Assembly: GCA_018340805.1 (NCBI GenBank)
Contig: JACMZG010001911.1
Location: forward strand, 35,489,248-35,553,247
Reading direction: 5' to 3'
DNA: 64,000 nucleotides
DNA from: Microvelia longipes
Taxonomy: Eukaryota > Arthropoda > Insecta > Hemiptera > Veliidae
The notes below the pieces were generated by a model. It worked only from the letters and a program-made list of their open reading frames with translations. It made no database searches and was not told the origin of the DNA. How positions within the stretch are numbered: position 1 is the stretch's first letter; each line of letters starts with the position of its first letter. A program made the position numbers and the translations under genes. Below, one piece after another: positions 46,545 to 60,741 of this stretch.

Positions 46545-47170
46545 ACTTTTACTTTTTCCTCGCCTACTACCGCAGGTATATTATTTATAGGAAAAGAATT
46601 GTATTTACCCAAAAATTCATAGACCAAGAGACAAGGGGTGTTTTGTTAATAAAAAGTGTAATGGCTGGAACCGGTCTCAATTTTTTGTAAATACCTTCCT
46701 GAACAAGGATCTGCAATTCTGGGTGTCCCAGGCAGAACGCACTTTAGGGGTCAAAGGTTCTGCCTGGAACACCTATCCGATACGAGTCGGCAGAATTGCA
46801 GATCCTTGTTCAGAAAGGTATTTACGAAAAATTGAGACCGCTTCCAGCCATTTCACTGTTTGTTAACTTGGGTGGTAAATTTGACCTGTAAAGTGCGTTC
46901 TGCCTGGGACACCCATCCGACACAAGTCTGCAGAATTGCAGATCCTTGTTCAGGAAGGTATTTACGAAAAATTGAGACCGGTTCCAGCCATTGCACTTTT
47001 TATTAACAAAACACCCCTGGGTTCTTGGTCTGCTAGAACCGAGGTTTCATCATGCCGTGTGTGTGGTGGTTGTGTCATGGCATAACTGGGTTTATGCTTG
47101 AGAGTTAAAACTTAGCCAAAAGTCAGTCATAAGGTCTAATTGCGCTGCCAAGAAAATAATATTTTTAGAC
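46545..47170 (-). repeat. R1 copy interrupted by a foldback insertion
   Basis: The R1 3' end (ACTTTTTCCTCGCC, TATAGGAAAAGAATTGT) stops near 46618. The next R1 segment (GAACCGAGGTTTCATCATGC, TATGCTTGAGAGTTAAAACT) resumes at about 47036. The foldback element lies exactly between. Confidence 0.65.
46622..47033. mobile_element. foldback element, nested in R1
   Basis: Ends with AGACCAAGA in inverted orientation on both sides. The left arm (46622-46750) and the right copy (about 46890-47033) are reverse complements sharing TGGCTGGAACCGGTCTCAAT. A third partial copy (46750-46880) lies between. The left arm lacks an 18-bp segment present in the others. Confidence 0.75.
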
Positions 47171-50100
47171 CACAATAAAATATTTTGCTGAGTCATTATT
47201 TTTTTTGTTAAAATCATTCAAATTCTTAAATTTGATCTATTACGTTAAAATTCTCAAGATAAATGTTCATCTATAAGTGGTGAATTGATTCACTAAATTT
47301 CATTTTGATATTGGTCACGATTATAAAAATATTTTGTTTTGAATTTTCAAACTTTGACGGCTTTCAAACATTCTCATTATTTTCAGGTGAGACATATCGT
47401 CAGATTCTGTAAAGTTCAGATAAGTGAAATAAGTTTAGTGATATCAAAGTTGGTTATGATATACAAATTTGAAGGTAAGGGCGATTAAAGAAAATGTGTA
47501 ATAACAATAACCTCAAAGTAAGGAAAGAAAGGTATACCCATGATTTGTGATCACTATGCGACATAGTCATGGTGCTGACATGAAGAGCAACAAATAAACA
47601 ACTTTTACAAGTGCGATTCCTCTTGTAGCCATGACAACCTTTAAGTCTACATAAATGGTCAAATGAAACCCATTTCAATCAATAAACCTAAATTCCGTTT
47701 ATGGTCAAACATTTATAAATACTTTGTTGAAAGCTTTGGTGAAAAAAAGTGGTGACAAACCTATTGATGGGGAATAAAAGTTGAAGAATATTTTTTTTAA
47801 TGAATAAATAGGTGAAAAATACAAAGTAATGAAATATTTAAAAAATAACATTTTTTAAAATAAAGAATATATTTTAATCTTATTTTAGTAAATAGTTTTC
47901 ATGATTTAAGTGCAGATATTTTATGAAATAACTAGTCAAATCATAAAATATCAAATTTTACGGTTAAACTTGTAATTTTAGTTATTTAATTAAATAGCTA
48001 GTGATTTAATATGCTTTAATGATTAACAGTAATATATGTAATACGTATTAATTACATACACATTTTATAAATTACCATGTTTATTAACAAAACAACCTCA
48101 AAAGCAAATTTTTTTCTTCGAAAATTTGCTAAAATTAAAGGGTTCTCGCTTTTGTTATAACTTGTTTATGAATTATTATTTAATTTAATAGACAATATCA
48201 ATTTTAGCAATAAGACAAGTCATATATTAATGGCTGGGAAATTAATAAGTTTAATAGATAATAAAGTATAATATAAATCAGGTTAAAACCAATATTAGAT
48301 TTAACGATATGAAAGTAATACCATTAATATAAGTTAACTTCCCTACATGATGAACTAAATTCGTAACTAACAATATTCACTTGGTTGTGTAAGTCGTGCT
48401 ACTTAAATGTAATATCTGATAAATTCGTTCTAAACTGCTATTTTTGGTATTACCTACTTTGTTTTATTTAATTTCTATTTACAGTTTCGTTTTGTGTCAC
48501 AACAAATCATTCTTTTTAAGTCGCAGTTGAGTAGTTAGTTAAAAAGACAGTTCAAAAATGGAAAGTTGTCCTCCCAATCTGTGTTTACTTTTTTCTATAA
48601 CTAGACATCCGTTATTTTGTCGTGAAACTAGAATCTGTTATCGACGTATAGTTATTTTCCTTTTAAGATAATAGTGTTTTAGTGTTAATTAACAATTTTC
48701 GAAAATTGCACACTTTAAGTGTTTCATCGAGATGTTAATTTTTAGGAGAAAGCCTGTAAGACGGTTATAAAAAAATCATATAAACGCCGCAAGCCCCTCC
48801 GCCAACACAAAAAAAACAAATTTGTAGAATCAATAGTTCAATAAAAATAATAATAACAAGACTATGTTCAAATGCAAAAAGCAGTTCTATTAAATACCAC
48901 AAATAGTGTATGAAAATTCTTAAAAGATAAAAGATGAGGTACTTGCTAAGTATGCACGTTACTCTTTTAAAATCCAGCTGTGCACAAAAAACCAATAATA
49001 ATAATAACATTAATAATAAAAAAGGTTTTATTCATAAACTAAGATGCTAAAACGTTTTATATATATTTTTATGCTATAACTATTTTAACTCTATATATAA
49101 TAATTATAATTTCTAACCGACTAAGTAACATGGTATATACTTGTTAAGCTTTGGGTTATTTGATTGCGCCACTGCATCCTACAGATTATCAACTTGATAT
49201 AAACGTACGTTAAGGACAACGACTAAATATGTTTTAAATTTTGTTAATTTCTTTTTTCCGCTTTGCTATGTTTGTAATTTTGGCACAAAACTAAAGGTTA
49301 GTTAGTTATAAATCGTTTAAAAAGTTAGTTAAGCTGGTTCTGCTTGAATCGCAGACTTCCCTAAGAACTTCTAGGAATTGTTTGATAGTGCTAAAATTTT
49401 ATACACATGTAATGTATGGTTAACACATGTATTGAGTTTAAAATTTGTTATCAGCATTAGTTTTGGTGTTATTGATTGACATATATAACATAATGTAAAC
49501 AAATCATGTTTTTTTGGAAGTTCGCTTTTATCGTGGTATTACGCCTCTTATAAATTAGAAATATGAAAAACTGATATTGGACAACAATCATGTGGACGCG
49601 AAGAGGCAAATTAGCCGAAGGCCTCTTTTAAAAAAAATGAATAAGAAGAAATAGCCTTTTTTAATAAAATTGATAGGGAGGCAAAAGTGATGTTTGGGAG
49701 CTTCCCAAAATCCCCCCTATAAGATCACTTATGTTGAGTTCTGAGTTTTGACATGATTGAATTACATAATAGTAAAAATTATGGTTTTGTGTAATTATTT
49801 TGAAAATTCTTCATGGCCAACTAAAAGGCAAGGCCGTTTAATATAGGTATCTATAATCAAGAAGAAGGTTGAGAAAAGAGAGAATAGTATGCATCTAGAG
49901 CGTGTCCACTTCTACATCACCTTGCTTTAGTCTAAAGAAATATGATGGTAACAACGTGTCGACAAAACGTTGCACTTTCACCTTCTTTATTATTCTTTTT
50001 TTCTAAAAAGAAACAACAAAAGGAAGATAACTCCGTGAAGAATCAAGTTGTCTTAATGTTTAGCCATTCTGTCATAGGTATAACCGTAGCTGCCGCCTCA

Positions 50101-52857
50101 CCTCGGCTCGGTGACCACGTTCAAAAGATGCTTTAAAATTATTTCCAGTGGCTTCACTTAATATTTTGTAACATCTTATTCCTAGTTGTGATATTAAGAA
50201 ATCTTTTTCTTGATGATATTCAACGCAGGAGGTCTAAGTGCTTTATGTTGATATCTTAACTGTTTACAGAATCTTTTACAGGAAATTCCATCTCATCAAA
50301 TCATTTCAAAAGAAATAAGATAAATTTGTAAAGTAGTTATTTAATCATTTGCAGTGGCTTTATAGCATTATAAGACTTCTGAGCTGTATTGCAGAAAATT
50401 ATTTCTTCGTCAACATGATAAAGTATTATGAGGATTAGAGAAAATAATTTTATATTGAATACAAAAATACACAAAAACAAGAACTGTACACCATATTATT
50501 AAAACAAAAGAAGTTTTATATTAAACAATAATACTATAATAAGTTGTTTAACTGAGTTCACTAAATTCCTGTGACAATTGGTTTAATCTGTTAAATTTAT
50601 ATTTGCTTAAGTATTCTTTAGTTTTAGTGATTGTTTAAAATATTAATAACTAAGATAAGTTTATAATTAATTAAATTAATCAATCATTTGATAACTATTA
50701 AATATAATCCCACCTTGGTTGTCTAGAGGTCCGGTCTAGACTTACTGAAACTTTACTGACCCCACAAATGTTTTATAACATTGAGAAGGTAAGTTTAGTT
50801 AAGTAATAAAGGCAAACTTCCCTTCCCTAGCAAAGTTATAGTACAAGGGCGCGAGACGCAGGTTATGTAAAATTGTTTTAACACTATTCAACCTTTATTA
50901 TTTTTAATAATAATATTATGGCACGAAGTGGTATCAAAAAAATTTTAAAAAATCAGTAAAAAAGAGTATATTACTATTCAATATAGTATGACACACTGTT
51001 GCGAGGAAAATATAGTGTTGAGGAACCAATTAGGTTGGCCTGCAGGAATAAATTGTAAATTTTCAATGTTGACCGGCTATACCGATTCCTGCAATGACGT
51101 CAGTCATTCATAAAAAAAAGTCAGGTTATAACCTCCGCATGCGTTTGATTTGTTACATAAATGTTTGTTTACCGTTGAATCAACTTATAAATTTCTGACA
51201 TCTTGATTATAAATGCTTAATAAACAATAGGGAACCATTCGTCGGGAGGTATTGTGGCCTTTAAATTTAAGACCTGTGCAGTTAATGTAATATTGCAACT
51301 ATACTCAGTTCGTACTAAGCATGTGCAGTTTTTTTAAACATGTAATTTTTTACGGATTCTTCTCTAATTTTTTTTAAACAATAACTTAGCATAGCATAGC
51401 ATCATCCCTCTTATTAAAGATCCTTGGTCTAGACTGCCATCTTTATAACAAATGCAAACAATAAGTATTTTTAGTTCTTAAGAATTAGAAAACAATATAG
51501 TTTTTTCAAGTTATTTCGTACGGGAAATACTCTCAAGACAAGATGACAGTATTTTATTTAATATGGTTTTAAAATCAGTATTTTATTTATAAAATGGTAT
51601 TTAAACTTATTATTTATTTTATATTTTATTTGAATAAAATTCAAACAAAATAACAATCAAACTAGTAGAGTAAATCACGCGTTTGTTTTGTGATTTGCTG
51701 TGTCTAGCTAATTAAGTTACGCAATAAGAGAAAATACAAATTTAAATAAGTTAACACAATTAACTTTACAAATAACTTAGAAAAAAAATAAACTACTTTT
51801 ACTTATGTGTTACAATTTTTCTTTAAGAAATAAATGATGAAACTTAAATAGTAAGTTAAAAAAGTAAGTCTTAAAAAAATGTATGTCTATTACAAAATTG
51901 TCGAGTTATTTACGATTTAACTTACAACACCATTGTGGTGCAGATTTATAAATGAAACGTTTTGTTTTAAGTTAAAACTCGTTTTAAGTCGTAAAGATTT
52001 CTCTTATGATAATCTAATTTAATTTTAAGCTGTAAATTTATTTTTTACTCCTGACGTAATAGGTTTTTATGATGGATCTATAATTTAGCTGAGCGTTATG
52101 ATGTAATGGGAACTAGACAGTTAAATATGTATGTATTATGATATGCATTCTAGTTAAATATGTATGCATTATGATATGCATTTATGTAAGGTTTCATCAA
52201 CAATAAGGAAATTCACGTAATTGAATCATTGTTGGTTTTTTGTCAAAATTATTTAGTAATTTTACGAAGGTTGAATTTCTTAAATACTCTTGAATAGATG
52301 ATTGATTCATCTTGAAGTTTACAATCCATCGTAGGATTTTATTCGAGATCTGTATGTTAATTTGTTTTATTTTGTTACACTTAGTCGGAGTTTTCTCAAT
52401 AATTCTTCTATTATTAATTTTAGAATGGAAAAATTATTATAAGAGTTTTGGGGGTTATAAAGAAAGAGTAAGAGCTTAGAGAATATCATATTTTAAAGAA
52501 TACGAACGTAACTTTCTTCTAAAATAGAAAAACGATACTTTTTCTTCTTTTCAATTCCGTAATATACAAAAGTGTGCTAGTCCACCCTTATGACTTCAGA
52601 ATAACTTTAATTAAGAAAATACAAATTTTTTACTTTGAAATCTTATTTTACTAAGGAATATCAAATAATAATCCTTTCCATAGCACTGTAAATAAATACA
52701 TTTCTATGAATAAATGTCTGAAAATAAACGTCTGTAAATTAATAGTGGTGGATTAACAATATAAATTTGATTCGTTATAAAACTAAATAAATAATTAACA
52801 ATAAAACTAAAACTTAACTTACTCTTTTGTTTACTCTCCGACAATTTAAAAAAACAT
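47171..52857. other. no gene recognised
   Basis: About 5.7 kb of AT-rich DNA. The part at 47180-47400 resembles the unit duplicated at 37359-38108 (shared ATTTCATTTTGATATTGGTC-type block). No exon with good splice sites, RNA gene or recombinase-like frame was found. Confidence 0.4.
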
Positions 52858-53042
52858 CAAGTTACAATACTCTAGCATAAATACAGCGGGAGATACGTTG
52901 ATAACACACACACACATACAGACGGAGTACATTGTAAAACCGATTGAAACAAATGATTCAAGTGACATCCCGGTTTGGGATTTTTTTCGCAAGCTCAATA
53001 CTTTTCCTATATATCTATGGTATAAATGTGAAAAACTAAAAC
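52858..53042 (+). repeat. R1 3' fragment
   Basis: CTCTAGCATAAATACAGCGG, GTGACATCCCGGTTTGGGAT and TATCTATGGTATAAATGTG match the R1 3' part. Confidence 0.65.
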
Positions 53043-55027
53043 ATTAATCTATTGTTTTTACAATAATAAACCAATTTATACTTCAGAATTTCTTTTTTAT
53101 TACGCTTTTTCTTGTGAGCCCGTATTAAAGTTTTGAACATCATCAAATTTGTAAATTTCTTATTGATTAATTCGTACTGACTTTAACTTATGATGGATCA
53201 GTTTTTAGTAAGTGGGGTGTCTATAAGAACGAGATACGGATTTGTTTTTTATAGCGTTCTTTTTTCTAAAAATGTCTTAATTCTTTGTAAGGTTAATATA
53301 ATACAAAATCTAACAACCAAAACTTTTGTCACAACTTCCTATAACGTTCTTTTAAAAAATATAGTGCCCATGTAGATGTTACATCTTGATTTCTTTTCTT
53401 TACGTTGACACTTGTAGAGTTGTGGCTTTTGTCAAAATTATGTGACCTAAGATTTCCTGAATACATGACACATAAAAGAATTCTTTAACTTCCGTCCTGA
53501 TGTTAAAATTAAATAAGATTAAATAAATAAATTAACTGATTCATAATTTAAAAAGTATTTCTTACAATTATCCTAAATATAAAAGGCGAAAAAATAAAAT
53601 ATAAAAGAAACATAACCACAAGAAATATGGTGTCAAACTTGTGATCTATTATAAGGACAGATGTAACTCCCAAATGGTGTTTACCAAAACAAATACAACA
53701 TTAAACAATCCTGATTTTTTTAAATAAAAAAATAATGAGGACAAATTAACAAAGAGAACCTGTAGTGTTGGTGGGGGGTTTTCAATGAGTGATTTAAGGA
53801 ATTTAAGGACAAGAAGAATTTACGGCTAAAAGGTTTTTAAAACAAAAATTAATACTTAAAATAGTCATGTATAAGTAATGTATCATGTATATGTATGTAT
53901 ATGTTTATGTATGTATATGTATATATATGTATATGTATAATGTATCATGTATAAGCATAAGTAAGAAGTGATATGTTAATTATTTCAACAAGTCAAAAAT
54001 GTAAACACTATTCAAAGTTAAAATAATATTTAATAGACGATATTTAAGGTATGCAAAATAAGTATCTAAATACTTTAACACACTCTAACAAACACTTTAA
54101 TAAACACTTTAACAAATAAATCTTATACTAATTTAAGATTTGTTAAACGTCAAACAATCTCTTTGAGTTGATCAATAAGTAATTTACCAATAATCCTGAG
54201 TAATATAAAGAGTTATTTTATTTGTACCCCAATCATTAGATAAAGTAATAATTCCATCCTGTAATTTAACACAATCATATTACGAAACAAGAGTTTAAAA
54301 TTTTAAATTCTTGCCATAATGAGAACCGTAAACTTAACCATACCGTATTTTAAAGCATTTTATCTTTAATGGCTGGCAGCTGGAATGAGTTTTCTTTGTA
54401 ATTTTATCTTTATTATTTATTTTGTTTTTTAAACTTTTTTTTTATCTTCTCCGCGTTAAAAGATATAGGTTTTAACTTTATTTATTTTATGAGTAAGGCA
54501 GTTTTAGGGAAAATTTCGAGTACAATATGAAAACCCTCATAAAAATACTATTATATTTTTATTACTTAATTTTGTTCGGGTAACAGCTAACTGTATACTT
54601 TATGGTTTTGTTCGATTTTAAGTGTTATATTTTAGGTCAAATGTTAATAAAGGGTTAAAACATTTTGTCTGGAAGGCATCATTGTAAAAATGTTTTAACT
54701 TAAAATTGGATAAAACGTAAATTATTATTTGTGTTAAACGAATCTAATACAACTTGCATGTAGGTGCATTAGAATAGTTTATTAGTTGCTTTATTAGATT
54801 ATTAGCGGCATATAATTAGTTTTTATGTTACTTTGCATTATTAGTTGTATTATATTTGTTTATTAGTTCTATTAGATGTATAGTTTCACATAAAAGGTAA
54901 TTAGTTTTCACAATTGTTTGATGTAAAGCTTGACGACAATAATTATTTATACGTACAAAGGGCAAACTATTGCAAAAATGAACTAGCTAAAAAACTTTTC
55001 AATTTTCAATATAAATTAGAAATATTA
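53043..55027. other. no gene recognised
   Basis: AT-rich, with a TATG-type microsatellite at about 53880-53945. The short plus-strand frame at 53190-53375 has no recognisable motif. Confidence 0.4.
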
Positions 55028-55680
55028 ATAGATATTTATGCATCAAGGGAGTAAAGAATACTTTCTCATAGCAGATAATTGGTTCCTAAGGCGTAAGCCG
55101 AGGGAACCAAAGTATTTAACTACCGAGGCGAAGCCAAAGTATTTATGTGTTTAACTCCCGAGGCAAATCCGAGGAAGTTATGACTATTAACTACCGAGGT
55201 GAAGCCGAGGTAGGTAGTTGCGTGGGGAAAAATAGCATTTTACTTCCGAGGTGCATTTAATTTTAATCTCCAGATGTTGATTTAATTTTAATACGGTTTG
55301 TTGTATTTTATTCTAATTTTTTTGGGTCGGACCCCCTTATAAATTTTGAAGGTACTGCCCCCCAAAAAAATTTTTTTTATTGCTCCAAACAACTTCTTTT
55401 GACCTGAAACGGATTTTGGGAGGTCGGGCCCCCCTTATTAATTTTGGGGGTACCACCCCCGGGAAAATCACAAAAATCGATCGGTTATCTACTTAAATTT
55501 AGAGAATACCACTCCTCTAAAAAATGGATATAATTGGCTCTAATAATCTAATAATACGAGACACTTTTTACTCCCAAGGGAGTAAAAAGTAACTTTTTCT
55601 CCCTTGGGAGTGAAAAGTGCTTCTTTAGTCCCTAAAAACTAGTCAATAAACTTTACTTTACACACCGTCTGGAGATGATT
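55028..55680. mobile_element. R2 element, short copy
   Basis: The left part has AGATATTTATGCATCAAGGGA and several GAGGCGAAGCC-type units (55090-55215). The right part has CTCCCAAGGGAGTAAAAAGT inverted blocks (about 55571-55620) and ends CACACCGTCTGGAGAT. The centre holds a roughly 95-bp-spaced duplicated block (GGTCGGACCCCCTTATAAAT and a diverged second copy) with no coding frame. Confidence 0.65.
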
Positions 55681-57720
55681 AATGTTTTTTTGAAGAAATA
55701 TACTTAATGTATAAATCTTAATAAAAATATAGAAATATCTTTAAATGTGTTAAGTAAGTTTGTCAAATTTTGTATATAGTTTTAGCGGTAGTTAGAGGAA
55801 GTAACCAAGTTAAGTTATTGTTATTAAGTTTTAATTATTAAGTTATTGTTAAGTTTTTTTTTATTGTCTTGCCGTTACTAATAACGTAATAATATTTCTT
55901 CAAATCCTAATTTTTTATTCTTATGAAACTTGTTCGTACAGGTATTCTAAAATAAATAATTAAAGCGTACAACCTGTAAACCGTGCTACCTTTGTAATTT
56001 AATTTAACGTTCTGCGATGATTAAATGTGTATCTCCTGCAGTCATTCACCTCACTATAATAACTTTCCTTAAATGATTAATGTAGCTGTGTAAAAAATCT
56101 TATTGAATGAAATGTGATCCATGTTTCTTTGAACTCACTTACAACTATAACACTATCAGTTAGTGTTATTTTAACCATAAAGGATAACTTCCATAAAAAA
56201 CGATTTGTAGTAGCATCGCACAGATGGAAGGCGTGGGAAAGATATTAAGGCTTGGATACAGCAAAGTGATAATACCATCAGTTTAAATCATTTTTACTTC
56301 CAACTTTTGTCTCATAACTTCAATTATCTCTAAATATTTCCTTTTAACTCGTCAAAAGAAATTTCAAAAGAAATTACTTTTTTGTTTCCGTGTGTATTTT
56401 CAAATATTTTTCTTAAATTGATAACAACCTAAATAAGCAAGCTTGTAAATAATCTATTTTCCCATAGTAAAAAAACTTTTTTGATAAAGGAAGTAAAGAT
56501 TATGATCATTCTTGAAAAAAAATAATCCTAATTAGTTTCTTTAATAACTATCTTTAACTTATTTTCTGTAGTATTTGTGTTAATTACAAGATTATTAAAA
56601 CAATAAATATTATTAATTATATATGATTGTTTAAAGTTATATTTTGTAAATCTTGATATGAACATTAGTACTAGGTTTTTTGTTCCTCAGCAAGAACAAA
56701 AAAAAAATCAATGTACTAAAAAATTTAAATAAAGCTATTTTATTATTATTATTAGTTATTATTATATATTATTAGTTTTAGGTCACTAAATCGTATTGCG
56801 ACTTGACAATTTTAAGTTATAAACTTGTTATTTTAATAATAAAAAAATTAGAATCGTATATAAGTTTTTGTTTATACAAGCGGCTTTGCTTAAAGCAGCT
56901 ATTTTTCATTTACTTAATTTTCAAAGAGAAATTAGAATTATTTTTAATAATAACTATTTATTGTACAAAATTCGAAACTCACAATATTTTATTTAAAATA
57001 TAGATACATAAAAAATAAGCTACTTATGAGCTAAGGCACTTAAACAAAGTGGTACATTTCAATTATATTACCATGAACTCAGCTCCTTGCGGAGCTTTAG
57101 CGACGAAATTGGTATCTGTGGGGGTAGATAAGTCGAATACTGTCAGTTTAAATCCCAAATTATTAGTTTGTTATTTGTCTGGCATGTATGGTAATGTGAT
57201 TACCAAAATGTTTTTTTTATGGTAACTTTAAAACAATTTTATGGATAATTTTTGAAACTGTGTCATATCCTGGACAATTTGACACCAATATTGCTAAATT
57301 TCGGTAATTTTTCCCAGACCTTTATTTTTCCCATAGAATTTATTAGAAGTAATGAATTCTGGTGTACCAGTAAGCTTATTTTAATTATAAATGGGTGTAG
57401 TCTTTATGTATGCCAAACAATAGCTCGGGAAAAATGACCGGAATTTAACTATGTTGGTATCAAATTGTTTAAGATATGACACAGTTTCTGAACTAATTGA
57501 TGTAAAGGTATGCTCCAATTTAACTTTTTAAAGTTATTGTAGAAAAATACATTTTGGGAATCACATTAACATAATTGCCAGACCAATAAACTAATTGGGT
57601 ATTTGAACTTCTAGGGGTCTACTTAGTGGGGGTAGGATACCAATTTTTTTCGCGATAGTTCCACACAAAGCTGAGTTTATCAAGGTGATGTATTTGAAAA
57701 GAACCACCCTGTATATTTAC
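55681..57720. other. no gene recognised
   Basis: AT-rich. A diverged inverted pair around 57180-57600 (TGTGTCATATCCTGGACAAT ... AAATTGTTTAAGATATGACA) suggests an old foldback sequence. Confidence 0.4.
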
Positions 57721-57810
57721 TTATTTATGCACTGTGGAAGTACTGGGACTGCTTCCTGAGGCGTAAGCCGAGGAAACCATAGCAACTTGTCTATTTATAC
57801 ATAGTTTTAA
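57721..57810. repeat. R2 fragment
   Basis: TATTTATGCACTGTGGAAGT followed by CCTGAGGCGTAAGCCGAGG, a truncated left end of R2. Confidence 0.6.
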
Positions 57811-58708
57811 TTTTGCCTGGGAGCAGGATTGAAAAGAAGAGTTTAAAGCTGTTTTATTTTGAAAAATATAGGTGTTTTATTTATATATTCGTCACTCTAA
57901 GTAAAACTTTTTCTTTGACTGGCAAACGCTCAAAATATGTTTCGGCTAACTTTGCCTAAATAATTTTTATATTACTTCACAAATTACATATTTTTATTGC
58001 GGTTTTTTACTATTCAATGATAATATTGCTCCAGAAATATGAATATAATTCTGCAACAATAAAAACAAACTTTACAGCTGGGGTCTATAACTTACCTGCA
58101 ACAACATAATCACACTTTAAAGTCGAGACGTTTAACCTATACAATCGTTTAAGTTTACTTTAATGACGAGATATATGATTACATTTGACGAAATATCATT
58201 CATCTTAATGACTAATTACTATTTTTAAAACATGCCATTTGAAGACTCTTATTTATCCTAAAATATTAATTATCATTACATAAACGAACTATTAAGTAGC
58301 TACGCGGTCATGGTATGATGTGACGAAAGAAAGCATTGTCTAAACAGACTATTTAAAACAAAAGACGTAAGAAAGAACATAATATGAAGAAACAAAAGAT
58401 ATGGTATAATGTATCCGGACACTTGAACTATTCAGGAAACAACTCTTATGTTAGGTTAGAGCGGCTCTCATTCAGTTACATTCATCTGGTTTGTTTAAGT
58501 TGAACGACTTGTTTATGCGTGTTTAGTTCTTACATACTTCTTATACACTAAACACAGAACTTCCTGTTAATGGATTTATCCTTATCCTATGTCTCGTAAT
58601 AGAAATAGTTATAGCAAAGTTATTTTGGAAAAATAATCAAATTCTGTAAAAAACTATCTATATAAAACCCTTATTTTATCTATTAAAAATAAAATCAGTA
58701 ATAATTAT

Positions 58709-59082
58709 CTATTTTTACTTTTCCTCATATATATCCGTAGGTATGTAGGAAAAGTATTGTTTGCAAAAAAAATCCGAAACCGGGATGTCACCGGAATTAT
58801 CCGTTTTAGGTGTTTTAAAGCCTCCTGAGTGGTTTTCACAAAGTTGTCTGTATGTGTGTGTGTCTGTTATCATCGTAGCTCCTCCTAGTGTATTTTGAGC
58901 ATGGTCAGTGCTGTATGGGTAACCGCTGAGAATGAAACGGATGCATTTACTATCTGAGGAGATGCGAAGCGAGTCCGAAGACATGCTGCAGTATAAATTT
59001 GGTGAATTGCATATTCTGAGAGCAAGCGAAGCAAATCCAATGTGACGAGGAAAAATTCCCAGGTACCCCGTACCGGAATTTT
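58709..59082 (-). repeat. R1 repeat copy, well preserved ends
   Basis: Inverse orientation with both ends: ATCCGTAGGTATGTAGGAAA at one side and AGGTACCCCGTACCGGAATT at the other. The middle is deleted between the GTAGCTCCTCCTAGTGTATT block and the GGTCAGTGCTGTATGGGTAA block. The 89-codon minus-strand frame is a by-product. Confidence 0.75.
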
Positions 59083-59504
59083 TATAATAATCTGAACTGA
59101 AATACAGGAATATTTAAAGCTCTGTAGTCAGGTACCACTTGAATTCCTTCAACGGCAGATTTCCATGTACACTGCATCCGTACGTCTGCCACAAAAATGT
59201 TGATACAAATAAAGCCATTTTAACTCTCTTAATAAAACGTTCAATAAATATTATCAGAGTCTATTAAGAGATAAAATTTAAGTAAACATTGAAATATAAA
59301 ACTAAGCATTTCTGTTGTTTATTTCTAACACCAAGGAAAATGGTGTTAGAAACCGCACAGCGTAGGGTAAAGGGTCTAATTTCCGTCCCTTACCATTTTT
59401 AATTCGTAACATGAGCCCTTTTTTGGAACAAATACTGTAAAGTTTGGCATAACTAGTCAGTGCTGCCTTAATAGTTTTAAACTAAGTTTTGCTATATAGA
59501 AAAA

Positions 59505-59610
59505 AGAATCGGGTACAGGGTACCTCGGAACTTTTCTTTAGCACATCGAATTTGCTTTGCTCATCCTCACCACTTTGTCCTCAGATAATAGAATTAACCA
59601 GATTTATAGT
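59505..59610 (+). repeat. R1 5' fragment
   Basis: ATCGGGTACAGGGTACCTCGG followed by the decayed CTTTGCTCATCC block. R1-like sequence resumes weakly at about 59838-60020. Confidence 0.6.
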
Positions 59611-59688
59611 GATAATCATTTTTTATTTCAGTCTTATATCAGTCAACAGTAAGAAAAGACTCAAAACCTAGCTTCCTAACATCTCACC

Positions 59689-59731
59689 AGCACTGATGAT
59701 GACCTTTAGTTGGTTGAAAGCCGGTTATGCT
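59689..59731 (+). ncRNA. hammerhead-ribozyme-like motif
   Basis: AGCA, CTGATGA (exact core), T, stem II GACC/GGTT with a seven-base loop, GAA, nearly palindromic stem III AGCCGGTT, A, then TGCT pairing with AGCA. Predicted cleavage is after A59727. All conserved core positions are present. It lies inside a few hundred bases of unclassified sequence between two R1 fragments. Confidence 0.65.
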
Positions 59732-60548
59732 TTATTTCATATAAATAATACATCTGTGGAGAGACTTATTTTATTATTCTAATGATGAACTCCTCTAGCG
59801 CTCATACTTTAAATCCTGATAAACATTTGCCTTATTCCCTGCGGTTACCCACCCAGGTACTGATCTCACTCGCTGTTTAACAATAATAATTTGACAAAAA
59901 CCGTAGATGTCATTATGGCGTATTATTCATTGAGTTAAGAGATACACTCGTGCCGAATTTTAACTTAATTTAAATATTTTTCGATTATTTATTTTTAGCG
60001 AATTTTTATATGAAACTTATGAGGTTGTTTAGATCTCAGCCCTGACTACTGTGTTTGATATGCATTTATAGTTATCCTTGAATTTGTAACCTGTGGTGAG
60101 AGGTATTATAGATAACAATAAAAATATACGCCACCTTTTAAGGACAATTCTAAAATAAACTTTTTAAATATTACTCAAATACATAGAACACAAATATGTT
60201 ACCTTTTACTTCCTACAATATTTTTATTGTTACTGTAAGCTTTATCTTTGATCTTTTTTCTTTCACTTAAGAGTCTAAATTTAGAATAAGATCCTACATT
60301 TACATGTATAATGATAAACTAGGGCTTTAGACTGTCCAATAATTTCCATGATACGTATCTTAACTCTAAATTGAATATTGAAATTAAATATAAATTAAAA
60401 AAATGTAGAAACAAAAAAATAGTATTTGCTACTGTTGAGGCTGTATAAATGGGGTTTTTACACCGCGGCAACTATCTGTAACTGAGTGTCTAACAAAGCA
60501 GATGATAAAAATATTCTAATTAGGAGGCTTCTGGTGCCAAAATGATCA

Positions 60549-60673
<125 letters not shown>

Positions 60674-60741
60674 TAGAGGCCGATAACCTCTACAATCCTG
60701 GTCAGCCTACTATCCCAGTCAGTCGGTCAGTATAATGTGTA

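Noticed and set aside
58715..58984. 89-codon minus-strand frame (also 8128-8364 plus strand and 30730-30927 minus strand)
   Set aside because: These lie wholly in R1 copies and are not shared as frames between copies.
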